Shown here: piece by piece, positions 1-6,121 of the stretch
Layout: each line of letters begins with the position of its first letter
How positions within the stretch are numbered: position 1 is the stretch's first letter
Assembly (NCBI GenBank): GCA_000995845.1
Contig: LCEZ01000041.1
Location: forward strand, 1 to 13,379
Source: Parcubacteria group bacterium GW2011_GWD2_43_10
GTDB lineage: Bacteria > Patescibacteriota > Patescibacteriia > Veblenbacterales > UBA10138
Direction: 5' to 3'
DNA: 13,379 nt
The notes under the pieces: model-generated
What the model was told of the DNA's origin: nothing
Seen by the model: only the letters and a program-made list of their open reading frames with translations
Databases searched by the model: none
Translations under genes and position numbers: made by a program

Positions 1-103
1 TATATCCATTTACTGTAACAGCAGATGATAAGAATTTAGTAAAGGAAAAGTTTGAAAATGTTAATAGTACAAAATCTTATCTTCAAAATAAATTATCTAC
101 AGT
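1..103. other. AT-rich edge segment, no supported gene
   Basis: This stretch is clearly more AT-rich than the rest of the window. All three minus-strand frames hit stops, so the neighbouring minus gene does not extend into it. One plus-strand frame (from base 3) is open from the left edge to a stop near 239. Its first 35 or so residues look protein-like, but it would overlap the minus-strand gene antisense for about 135 bases. It may be the tail of a gene entering from the left, or an atypical or misassembled contig end. I see no terminator or promoter here. Confidence 0.3.
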
Positions 104-535
104 TCAAATTAACAATGCCAAAATGTCCACATCAACATCCTTAAAATTAAGGCCTTTCATAATATTCATATCCCTACTATCTGCCTTTTTTGTGGCATAT
201 AATAACATAATTTTGTTACCTGTCAGGTGCTTAAAATAATAGTCCGCAAAATAAAGGGCTATGCCGATATTTTCCTCTTGCTGAATAGTGCATCCTTCCG
301 ACATATGCAAACGCTTTTCTGGTAACGAAGAGGTATTACCTACCCAAACCAATAGATCAACATTATTTTTCTTTAGTAAAATATTGGCTACTGTCAAAGC
401 TTCGCTCGCAGAAACTCCTCTGGCATCAATCAATAGAACTATGGTTGATTCCACTGCCGGCTCTTTGACTACAAGGAAATAAACTGCAAGGAATATAAAA
501 GCAAACGCACCAATAATAACTCCTAATTTTTTCAT
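104..535 (-). CDS. small membrane-anchored protein, possible degenerate vWA-like domain
   Basis: This is a 143-residue protein that I do not recognise with confidence. Residues 4-23 form a hydrophobic segment after MKK, fitting an uncleaved N-terminal anchor or signal peptide with the rest outside the membrane. The remainder alternates hydrophobic strands and helices (strand 31-37 ending in a conserved-looking Asp, helix 43-55, strand 59-65, helix 89-103, strand 108-113, strand 135-142). That order resembles a von Willebrand A fold, but the metal-site DxSxS motif is not intact (DARGV instead), so the assignment is tentative. The protein stops directly after its last strand, where vWA domains normally continue with a final helix, so it may be truncated. 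The start is well supported by GAGGTGA five bases upstream and by its own promoter. Confidence 0.65.
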   Translation of the reverse strand: MKKLGVIIGAFAFIFLAVYFLVVKEPAVESTIVLLIDARGVSASEALTVANILLKKNNVDLLVWVGNTSSLPEKRLHMSEGCTIQQEENIGIALYFADYYFKHLTGNKIMLLYATKKADSRDMNIMKGLNFKDVDVDILALLI

Positions 536-540
536 TTAAG

Positions 541-547
541 TCACCTC
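541..547 (-). promoter_or_regulatory. strong Shine-Dalgarno GAGGTGA
   Basis: The minus strand reads GAGGTGA, then five bases, then the ATG at 535. It is the best ribosome-binding site in the window and fixes the start of the 143-residue protein. Most other genes here lack one. Confidence 0.8.
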
Positions 548-589
548 ATTTTTGTTTTTGAATATTAATTATTTAAAAGAACTAGCCGC

Positions 590-618
590 ATCTTAATTAA
601 AAATTTCAAAAATGTCAA
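590..618 (-). promoter_or_regulatory. sigma70-type promoter for the 143-residue gene
   Basis: The -35 box TTGACA (613-618) is a perfect consensus match and lies 17 bases from a -10 box TAAGAT (590-595). The expected start of transcription is near 583, giving an untranslated leader of about 48 bases. It sits just beyond the palindromic terminator of khpA, so this gene is probably transcribed independently. Confidence 0.75.
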
Positions 619-623
619 GGGAT

Positions 624-657
624 AATAAAACTATCCGCCGCGGCGGATAGTTTTATT
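624..657. terminator. 34-bp perfect palindrome, likely terminator of khpA
   Basis: This is a perfect inverted repeat centred at 640/641, with a GC core CTATCCGCCG/CGGCGGATAG flanked by A-rich and T-rich arms. On the minus strand it begins six bases after the khpA stop. The TTTTATT on the 3' side of the stem provides the U-rich tract of an intrinsic terminator. Being symmetric, it could act in both directions. Confidence 0.75.
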
Positions 658-662
658 TAAAT

Positions 663-1010
663 TTATATTTTGAGGTCGTCCACGATTGAAGTATCAGGAC
701 CGCCTCCGGTCATGGCCTCATGCTCTTCGCGAGAGCGTCTTGGCCGCTGAGACCCTTCGGGTTCGTAAATCTTCAAATTCACGCGGGCGTTGTTCTTAGC
801 ACCCACTACTCTTAAAAGAGTGCGGAGGCTACGAGCAGTTTGGCCTTGGCGGCCAATCACTTGCCCCATATCCTCAGGGTTTACATGTAGCGTAATAAGA
901 ACCCCCATCTCGTCAACCGTACGTTCGGTCTTGACGTCAGTGGAGTGATCGACCAGCGATTTCACGACGTAGTCAATGAACTCCTGATCCTTGTGTGACT
1001 CTTCTGCCAT
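663..1010 (-). CDS. khpA: KH-domain RNA-binding protein KhpA
   Basis: This 115-residue protein has one type II-like KH domain at about residues 10-85. Its nucleic-acid-binding GxxG loop is visible as VIGRQGQTARSL (G53-R-Q-G56). KhpA proteins bind RNA broadly, often as a dimer with KhpB, and affect cell division, envelope growth and sRNA or mRNA stability; they are typically encoded beside rpsP, as here. Usual length is about 75-80 residues. This one has an extended tail from about residue 85, rich in Arg, Glu and Gly, ending in an acidic stretch, likely disordered. The ATG at 1010 has no Shine-Dalgarno sequence. A strong promoter lies about 160 bases upstream, so it has its own transcript with a long leader, and possibly also readthrough from rpsP. 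Confidence 0.9.
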   Translation of the reverse strand: MAEESHKDQEFIDYVVKSLVDHSTDVKTERTVDEMGVLITLHVNPEDMGQVIGRQGQTARSLRTLLRVVGAKNNARVNLKIYEPEGSQRPRRSREEHEAMTGGGPDTSIVDDLKI

Positions 1011-1163
1011 ATCATTCGGTAAATTATGAAATTAATTAATGTGCTTAAGCCCTTAAAGGAGCTAAAATTTAACTAGGAAGCTGCTTGATTGGCGAATTCG
1101 ACCTTTCAGAGCCACACAATACGGCTTGCCTGGTTATCTTATAATCTGCTTCAAAGAGCTACG
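1011..1163 (-). promoter_or_regulatory. long khpA 5' leader
   Basis: About 150 untranslated bases separate the predicted transcription start (near 1163) from the khpA ATG. The leader can form a long-range GAAGC/GCTTC pairing (1148-1152 with 1077-1081) enclosing an AGCC-N9-GGCT hairpin. It then becomes very A/U-rich before the start codon. I find no tRNA, riboswitch or known RNA consensus. A leader this long is unusual for such a compact region and may carry RNA-level control. Confidence 0.35.
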
Positions 1164-1169
1164 AAAGAG

Positions 1170-1198
1170 ATTATAAAACCGAGGGCGACTGTAGTCAA
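1170..1198 (-). promoter_or_regulatory. strong sigma70 promoter for khpA
   Basis: A -35 box TTGACT (1193-1198), a 17-base spacer and a perfect -10 TATAAT (1170-1175) read towards khpA. Transcription should start near 1163. It is the closest match to consensus in the window and is nested within the likely rpsP terminator. Confidence 0.8.
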
Positions 1199-1205
1199 CT
1201 CTCGG
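1175..1205 (-). terminator. probable rpsP terminator overlapping the khpA promoter
   Basis: Downstream of rpsP the minus strand reads CCGAG, 17 bases, CTCGG, TTTT. An additional short inner pairing GAC/GTC is possible. The stem is only five pairs with a large loop, so it would be a weak terminator. Its loop contains the -35 box and its U-tract runs into the -10 box of khpA. Confidence 0.4.
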
Positions 1206-1228
1206 GCTAAATTGCTAATAAATATTGA

Positions 1229-1600
1229 TTAACTAGCTGGTGATTCAGCTGGTGTCGTTTCCTCTGCTTTAACCTCAGCTGGTTTAGCTTCTGCCTTAGT
1301 TGCCTCTTTAATTTCCTCGGCTGAACGTTTTTTAGGTTTCCAAACTCTAAATTTTTCGCCCCCGATAACACCATTATCCACTAGCATATTGTGGACCGTA
1401 GGTGAAGCTTTGGCTCCCTGGCCTAACCAATATTTAATTCTATCGGTCTTAAGGGTAGCTTGAGATGGATTAGTATGAGGATTAATACTGCCTAAAACCT
1501 CCAAGTAATCCCCGTGGGTATCCTTGGTTTTTTCCGAAATGATCAAGCGAAAATATGCTTTCTTGGTCTTGCCCACGCGGGCTAAACGAATCATTAACAT
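1229..1600 (-). CDS. rpsP: 30S ribosomal protein S16
   Basis: This 123-residue protein has the S16 core at residues 3-85, opening with IRLARVGKTKKAYFRLI and including the GDYLEVLGSINPH and YWLGQGAKASPTVHNML blocks diagnostic of the family. S16 binds 16S rRNA in the body of the small subunit and helps assemble it. The core has normal length, but a tail of about 38 residues rich in Glu, Ala, Lys and Pro is added at the C terminus. Two start codons are possible, Met1 at 1600 and Met3 at 1594; Met3 matches the usual family start better, and neither has a Shine-Dalgarno sequence. It sits between smc and khpA with its own consensus promoter at 1671-1699. Confidence 0.95.
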   Translation of the reverse strand: MLMIRLARVGKTKKAYFRLIISEKTKDTHGDYLEVLGSINPHTNPSQATLKTDRIKYWLGQGAKASPTVHNMLVDNGVIGGEKFRVWKPKKRSAEEIKEATKAEAKPAEVKAEETTPAESPAS

Positions 1601-1628
1601 AACAAAAGTATAGAGTAAGAGATTTGAG

Positions 1629-1648
1629 CCTGCCTACCGCCAGGCAGG
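1629..1648. repeat. CCTGCCT-N6-AGGCAGG palindrome in the rpsP leader
   Basis: This is a seven-base-pair GC-rich inverted repeat with a six-base loop, lying inside the predicted rpsP transcript about 30 bases upstream of the start codon. From general familiarity, palindromes of this CCTGCC/GGCAGG type recur between genes in Patescibacteria, where they look like dispersed REP-like units. Here it could also act as an mRNA hairpin. Only one copy is visible in this window. Confidence 0.55.
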
Positions 1649-1670
1649 TAAGAGTTTAAAACGCAGGCTA

Positions 1671-1699
1671 ATGATATCGGATGTTACTAAACATGTCAA
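1671..1699 (-). promoter_or_regulatory. sigma70 promoter for rpsP
   Basis: The -35 box TTGACA (1694-1699) is perfect. A 17-base spacer separates it from -10 TATCAT (1671-1676, five of six matches). Transcription should start near 1664, leaving a leader of roughly 64 bases. The -35 box begins 16 bases after the smc stop codon. Confidence 0.8.
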
Positions 1700-1714
1700 G
1701 ACTTAATCCAACTC

Positions 1715-4315
1715 TTACTCTTTACCCTTACTCTTACTGTTTTTGATCGCCAGCTCGTCAGCTTCAGCAAATTTAACTGACAAAAGCTTAGAGACGCCGT
1801 CTTCACCAATAGTTACACCATAAAGAATGCTGGCTCGGCGCATAGTAGCGCGATTATGGGTAACGGTAATAAATTGGGTTTTATCCATTAATGAATCCAA
1901 AATAGCAGCGTAGCGCTCGCTATTAGCCTCGTCCAAAGCCGCGTCCACCTCATCCAGCACCACAAAAGGGGAAGGATTGTTGGAAATGATAGAACAAATT
2001 AAGGCAATGGAAGTTAAGGCTCTTTCGCCGCCGGAAAGCGCATTGATGGTTGATAGTTTTTTGCCAGGTGGGGTGGCACTAATTTCCACACCGGAAAAAA
2101 ATGAGGCTTTAATCTTCTCTGTGGCCAAAAACTTTTCTTTGGCGCTGGGAGCGGACTTGTCCGCTAGGGTCGCTTCTTCGTCTTCTGGTAAAAGCTCAAC
2201 TTCTTCTTTATGAGTATCAGCTCGCTGTAATACCAATTGAGCCTTACCGCCATCAAACAATACTTTGAAGTACTGAGTGAACTTTTCGTTAATCTCCTTA
2301 AAGCTAACTAAGAATTTCTTCTCAATCGTGGCATCTAGATCACGTATAATGCTTTCCAGGCTGGCAGTAGCGGTTTGCAAATCATCCATTTGCTCCGCCA
2401 GAAAATCATAGCGGGTTTTGGTTTGCTGATACTCACTTACCACCTCAGGTTCAATCCCGCCGGTTAACTCCAGTTGGTGCTTAAGCCTTTGCAATTCCAA
2501 AGCGGTTTCCCCTTCAACTAAACTTTTTACCTCACCAGCTTCTTTAATTACCCGCACTAGTTCAGGGGAAACCTCTTGGGCCATTTCCCTATCCAAGTCC
2601 TCCAGCTTTGTTTCTAGTCTGGTAAGTTCCAGGGCTGCTTCATGGGTATCTTGTTCCAATCGCCTCTCTTCTTCCCGGGCAGTATTTAATTCCCTTTGCC
2701 ACTTAAACACCTGAGCTTGGCGCCCTTGGGATTCAGATTGATAAGCGGCAATTGAATTGGTAACTTCTTTTAATTCGGCTTCAGCGCGGACTAGATCTTC
2801 AGTCACATTGGTCTTAGTTTTATCAGTTACCTCTGCTTTATCACCTAATTCATTTTTCACTCTTTCCAAAGAACGCGTTAATTGCTCCTGCCGCTCCTTT
2901 AATGACAGCTGCTCGCGTTCCAAGGATTTATGGTTAGCTTTAATTTCCGCCACTTGCCCCACTGATACCTCACGTTCTTTCATTAACCTATCCAAATCAG
3001 TTAAAGACATTTGTCCAGATTGCTTCAGGCGTTTTAATAAAATTTTAAGCTTTTCTTCTAATTGAGTGAATTTCCCAACTAATTCCTTTATTTGCGATAG
3101 ACTAGTGGCACTTACCAATGATTGCTTTAGCTCGGCTTGTTCAGCCACTACTGATTCCAACTCTTGCTCCAGCCAAGGGTAGCCGCCAAGCTGGAAACGG
3201 GAAAAGCTGGTGGCTATTTTCGCCTGATTGGCTGCCGCCTCAGTTAAAGCTTCTTGCTGGCTAATTATCTCACGCCCAACGGCAGTTAACTTATCCGCGA
3301 CATTTTTTAACTCCTCGGAAATTTCACTTTGCTGCTGCCGGAGTATGGCGATCTCACCCTGACCTTTGGCTATATGCCCAACTTGAGCCTTAGCCTGCTC
3401 TAGAGCCTGCTGACGCACCAACTCTGCTATTCTATTGCGTAAATTTGATTGGCGAGTTTCCAGCTGCTGCCAACTGTCTGGGGTCGCACCTTTTTGTTCA
3501 AGTTCAACCAGCTTATTTTGCAATTCTTGGGCTGACTGGTTTTGTTTAGCTAAAGATTTATTAAGCCCGCTAACACGCTCAGCCACTTGTAAACGCCTGC
3601 TTTCTAACTCATGCCAGCGGAAACGATAGTAAAGTTTTTGCAATTCGCTAACTTCCCGTTCCAATTCTTCACGGCGTTCCAAACGTTTAACCTGCCGAGT
3701 TAGGCTCCGCAAGCGCGGCTCTATTTCCGCCATCACTACGCTGGCTTGATCTAAATTTTCAAAAGTTGCCAGAAGCTTGGCAATTGATTGCTCACGTTTT
3801 ATTTGATACTGCTTGACGCCCGTAGCTTCTTCAAAAAATTCCTTGCGTTCAGCTGGTGATGATACCAAAATAGAATCCACCATCCCTTGACCAATAACAC
3901 TGTAAGTTTTTTGCCCAAAATTAGCCTGAGCTAATAATAGCTGAATATCTTGCAACCGCACGCCCGCGCCATTTAATAAATATTCGCTTTGGCCGTCGCG
4001 AAAAACCCGCCGCGTGACCACGATCTCGGAAAAATCAATTGGTGCCTGTCCGTCTTCATTATTCAAATGCAATGAAACCTCGGCCATGCCCAAACGAGAT
4101 TTTAAATCCGAGCCGGCAAAAATCACATCCTCCGCCCGCTTGCCCCGCAACAGCTTAATTGATTGCTCCCCTAACACCCAACGAATAGAATCAGCGATAT
4201 TGCTTTTACCTGAACCATTGGGGCCAACAATCGCTGTCAGCTCACGGTTGAATTCCAATGTAGTCTTATGGGCAAACGACTTAAACCCTTGAATTTCTAG
4301 TTTTTGTAAATACAT
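1715..4315 (-). CDS. smc: chromosome segregation SMC-family ATPase, short and apparently hinge-less
   Basis: SMC proteins are ABC-type ATPases that fold and segregate DNA as dimers, usually with ScpA/ScpB. All head motifs are present: Walker A GPNGSGKS (31-38), the conserved GQG..DSIL region (142-150), the Q/R-rich start of the arm (168-240), signature LSGGE (760-764), Walker B FVVLDE (784-789), D-loop (791-797) and switch His820. Residues 170-690 are almost entirely heptad-like coiled coil. The length is 866 residues against about 1150-1200 for typical bacterial SMC, and no hinge domain is visible; the middle holds only a short break near FQLGGYPWLEQEL (374-386) and a loop near 431-440. An acidic/Lys-rich insert (700-735) lies in the C-terminal head before GVEISATPPGKK. 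It starts 20 bases after rnc with no Shine-Dalgarno, so it is co-transcribed. Confidence 0.92.
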   Translation of the reverse strand: MYLQKLEIQGFKSFAHKTTLEFNRELTAIVGPNGSGKSNIADSIRWVLGEQSIKLLRGKRAEDVIFAGSDLKSRLGMAEVSLHLNNEDGQAPIDFSEIVVTRRVFRDGQSEYLLNGAGVRLQDIQLLLAQANFGQKTYSVIGQGMVDSILVSSPAERKEFFEEATGVKQYQIKREQSIAKLLATFENLDQASVVMAEIEPRLRSLTRQVKRLERREELEREVSELQKLYYRFRWHELESRRLQVAERVSGLNKSLAKQNQSAQELQNKLVELEQKGATPDSWQQLETRQSNLRNRIAELVRQQALEQAKAQVGHIAKGQGEIAILRQQQSEISEELKNVADKLTAVGREIISQQEALTEAAANQAKIATSFSRFQLGGYPWLEQELESVVAEQAELKQSLVSATSLSQIKELVGKFTQLEEKLKILLKRLKQSGQMSLTDLDRLMKEREVSVGQVAEIKANHKSLEREQLSLKERQEQLTRSLERVKNELGDKAEVTDKTKTNVTEDLVRAEAELKEVTNSIAAYQSESQGRQAQVFKWQRELNTAREEERRLEQDTHEAALELTRLETKLEDLDREMAQEVSPELVRVIKEAGEVKSLVEGETALELQRLKHQLELTGGIEPEVVSEYQQTKTRYDFLAEQMDDLQTATASLESIIRDLDATIEKKFLVSFKEINEKFTQYFKVLFDGGKAQLVLQRADTHKEEVELLPEDEEATLADKSAPSAKEKFLATEKIKASFFSGVEISATPPGKKLSTINALSGGERALTSIALICSIISNNPSPFVVLDEVDAALDEANSERYAAILDSLMDKTQFITVTHNRATMRRASILYGVTIGEDGVSKLLSVKFAEADELAIKNSKSKGKE

Positions 4316-4335
4316 TAATTAAAAAGACAAATATT

Positions 4336-5031
4336 TTACTGCCAATCAGATTTTTGATTTAGTCCAGCCTCCGCCGCGGCCACTTGCGCTTCTTGCTTGG
4401 ATGAGCCAGTGCCTTCAGCTACTAATTCCTCACCTAAATAAAGACCAACCCGAAATTGCTTGGCATGGTCTGGGCCTTGTTCATCCAGCACTAAATAATG
4501 GGGCGTGACGCCCACTTTATCCTGAGCCAATTCCTGAAAACGGCTCTTGGGATCTAGGTAGGTTTTATTAGCTAAAACCTCAGGCAATTTAACCAAGACC
4601 TCACGTTTAATAAACTCGGCTGCTACTGGCGTACCTTGATCCAAATAAATTGCCCCGATTACCGCCTCAATGGCATTGGCTAAAATAAATTGCCGCGCTT
4701 TTGTACCAGCGTCTTTGGCTTCACCGCGCGACAAGTACAAATAATCTTCCAAGCCTAAGTCAGCGGCAATTCCGGAAAGCATAATGGCGTTGACGAGTGC
4801 CGCCCGCCAGTTCGTCAGCTCGCCTTCAGGATTCGGGAAATTATTATACAAATGTTCTGTCACTACCAATTCCAGCACGGCATCACCTAAAAATTCCAGT
4901 CGTTCGTTGTGTGGCAGGTTAAAACCGGGATTTTCATTTAAATAAGAGCGGTGGACTAGGGCTTGCCTCAGTAAATCCTGGTTACTAAAGGTAACTCCCA
5001 GACGCCTCTCTAACAGAGAAAAATCTTTCAT
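4336..5031 (-). CDS. rnc: ribonuclease III
   Basis: RNase III cuts double-stranded RNA and processes rRNA precursors and structured mRNAs. The 231-residue length is typical. The catalytic domain (about 1-145) has the signature HNERLEFLGDAVLEL with metal-binding residues E43, E46 and D50, and the second cluster ILANAIEAVIGAIYLD with E122. The position matching E. coli D114 appears as Asn119 here. The double-stranded-RNA-binding domain spans about 160-227 (DPKSRFQELAQ through GTGSSKQEAQVAAAEAGL). It follows nusB by 33 bases and precedes smc by 20, so it belongs to the rpmF-nusB-rnc-smc unit. The rnc-smc pairing is widely conserved. No Shine-Dalgarno sequence precedes the ATG. Confidence 0.95.
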   Translation of the reverse strand: MKDFSLLERRLGVTFSNQDLLRQALVHRSYLNENPGFNLPHNERLEFLGDAVLELVVTEHLYNNFPNPEGELTNWRAALVNAIMLSGIAADLGLEDYLYLSRGEAKDAGTKARQFILANAIEAVIGAIYLDQGTPVAAEFIKREVLVKLPEVLANKTYLDPKSRFQELAQDKVGVTPHYLVLDEQGPDHAKQFRVGLYLGEELVAEGTGSSKQEAQVAAAEAGLNQKSDWQ

Positions 5032-5064
5032 AATAAAATTTAATAAATAAAATTTGCTTTTGTC

Positions 5065-5583
5065 TTACTCAGTTTTTGGTATTTCAGTTTGTGTTTCTAA
5101 TTTTTCTTCTGTCTCGGTACCGGCTGTTTGGGCGTACACCTGCTTAAAATCCTCTATCGGCACTTCCCCCGCCGCTTCCATCTCTTTATACAAACTACCT
5201 AAAACCCCGTTTACAAATTTACTGGAGGCGTCCGAACCAAAGGCTTTAGCGAGCTCTATAGCCTCATTGATCGCTACTTTGGGCGGAATTTCTTTACCAA
5301 ACTTAAGCTCATAAACGCCTATGCGCAGAACATTCCTATCTATCCCAGTAATTTGATCTATCGGCCACTCTGGTGCCAGGCGATGGATTATGGCATCAAT
5401 CTCAGGCAAATGCTTAACCAAGCCGTGAATCAAACGTTCAGCAAAACCATCATCAGCTAACCCGGGCGCTAGCTCGGGCATATTTTTTTCCAGCAATTTA
5501 ATCAGTTCTCCTTGCTTGCCCACAAAATCCCACTGAAACAGTGTTTGCATAGCGACGGTACGAGCAAGATGACGGCTGGACAT
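5065..5583 (-). CDS. nusB: transcription antitermination factor NusB
   Basis: NusB pairs with NusE (S10) on boxA RNA to keep RNA polymerase processive through rRNA operons. The 172-residue protein has the family landmarks: SSRHLARTVAMQTLFQWDF at the N terminus (2-20), PEWPIDQITGIDRNVLRIGVYEL (71-93) and PPKVAINEAIELAKAFGSDASSKFVNGVLG (100-129). I place the start at the ATG at 5583. A longer reading from a TTG at 5601 adds six residues that the family lacks. Residues 135-172 form an acidic Thr/Glu-rich tail not found in the typical 130-150-residue NusB. The next gene, rnc, follows after 33 bases. Confidence 0.92.
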   Translation of the reverse strand: MSSRHLARTVAMQTLFQWDFVGKQGELIKLLEKNMPELAPGLADDGFAERLIHGLVKHLPEIDAIIHRLAPEWPIDQITGIDRNVLRIGVYELKFGKEIPPKVAINEAIELAKAFGSDASSKFVNGVLGSLYKEMEAAGEVPIEDFKQVYAQTAGTETEEKLETQTEIPKTE

Positions 5584-5689
5584 AACAAAAGCAAAAATCA
5601 AATATTAAAAATCAAAATGTTATTATCTTTACATTTCACTCTGTCATTTTGCCTTTTTATTTTTACATTTTTCATTACTACAAGGGTTT

Positions 5690-5953
5690 CTACTCTTCTT
5701 TCTTACTCTTACTCTTTTCCTCTTTTTCCTGCTCAGCTTTAGCCGCGGCTCGGGCCTTAGCTCGGCCAGAGATCTTAGTCTTGAGCTTAAGCACTTGCCG
5801 ACCACGGTAATAACCACAATTGGCACAGACTTGATGCGGTCGAACCGGCATTTTGCAGTGTGAACATACGGTCAAGCTGGCTGGCTTGAGCGCAAAATGA
5901 GAAGCGCGGCGACGCTTGTCGCCTGAGGTACGTCTATGACCAGGTAATCCCAT
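5690..5953 (-). CDS. rpmF: 50S ribosomal protein L32, zinc-ribbon form
   Basis: This 87-residue protein has the L32 N-terminal basic segment (GHRRTSGDKRRRASH, 5-19) and a zinc ribbon with Cys30, Cys33, Cys43 and Cys46 in CSHC...CANCGYYRGR. L32 is a small large-subunit protein near the peptidyl-transferase region. The N terminus MGLPGHRRTS differs slightly from the common MAVPKRRxS. After residue 60 there is a Lys/Glu/Ala-rich extension of about 27 residues, compared with the usual length of 56-60. It is the first gene of the minus cluster, with a promoter 22-50 bases upstream and only a short leader, and 106 bases of T/C-rich DNA separate it from nusB. Confidence 0.92.
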   Translation of the reverse strand: MGLPGHRRTSGDKRRRASHFALKPASLTVCSHCKMPVRPHQVCANCGYYRGRQVLKLKTKISGRAKARAAAKAEQEKEEKSKSKKEE

Positions 5954-5974
5954 ATAGATATATTCTAAGTCCTA

Positions 5975-6001
5975 ATTATAAAATCCCAAAACTTGGGACA
6001 A
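5975..6001 (-). promoter_or_regulatory. rpmF-operon promoter
   Basis: A perfect -10 TATAAT (5975-5980) lies about 22 bases upstream of the rpmF ATG, leaving a leader of about 15 bases. The -35 region is weak (TTGTCC at 5996-6001 with 15-base spacing, or TTTGTC one base further). The spacer is occupied by a TCCCAA-N3-TTGGGA inverted repeat. Confidence 0.6.
5985..5999. promoter_or_regulatory. possible operator TCCCAA-N3-TTGGGA
   Basis: This perfect six-base inverted repeat with a three-base centre lies between the -35 and -10 boxes of the rpmF promoter. A repressor bound here would block polymerase. I do not recognise the motif as a known operator, and a small hairpin-free repeat could also be chance. 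Confidence 0.3.
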
Positions 6002-6055
6002 ATGCTTAAGTGATTATAGCGATTTTGGCTTGATTGTCAAACCTTAACAATTAGC

Positions 6056-6084
6056 TTGACTAATGATTGGCTGAGGACTAAGAT
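6056..6084 (+). promoter_or_regulatory. sigma70 promoter for the 164-residue gene
   Basis: The -35 box TTGACT (6056-6061), a 17-base spacer and -10 TAAGAT (6079-6084) read rightward. Transcription should start near 6091, about 31 bases before the ATG. This placement shows that the TTG at 6056 is promoter DNA and not a start codon. Confidence 0.7.
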
Positions 6085-6109
6085 AGCCCCAAATAATACA
6101 AACAACCAC

Positions 6110-6115
6110 AAAGGA
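6110..6115 (+). promoter_or_regulatory. Shine-Dalgarno AAAGGA
   Basis: AAAGGA lies six bases before the ATG at 6122. Together with the promoter it fixes the start of the 164-residue protein and excludes a longer reading frame from 6056. Confidence 0.65.
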
Positions 6116-6121
6116 ACAATA

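Noticed and set aside
3..239. Plus-strand partial gene entering from the left edge
   Set aside because: It overlaps a well-supported minus-strand gene by about 135 bases and shows no recognisable family. Kept only as a note on the edge segment.
1081..1160. tRNA-like segment in the khpA leader (GGTCGAATTCGCC resembles a T-arm)
   Set aside because: No acceptor stem or anticodon arm can be paired around it.
1627..1669. Alternative AGCCTGC/GCAGGCT pairing making the rpsP leader a two-state switch
   Set aside because: The predicted transcription start near 1664 removes most of the 5' partner, so the alternative stem would not be transcribed.
1977..4292. Several open plus-strand frames inside smc (and similar ones inside gyrA and rpsA)
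   Set aside because: They are antisense shadows of strongly supported genes, with no family resemblance or start signals.
6056..6121. TTG at 6056 as the start of the 164-residue protein, adding 22 residues
   Set aside because: The TTG is the first three bases of a TTGACT -35 box; a -10 box, a Shine-Dalgarno sequence and an ATG follow at 6079, 6110 and 6122.
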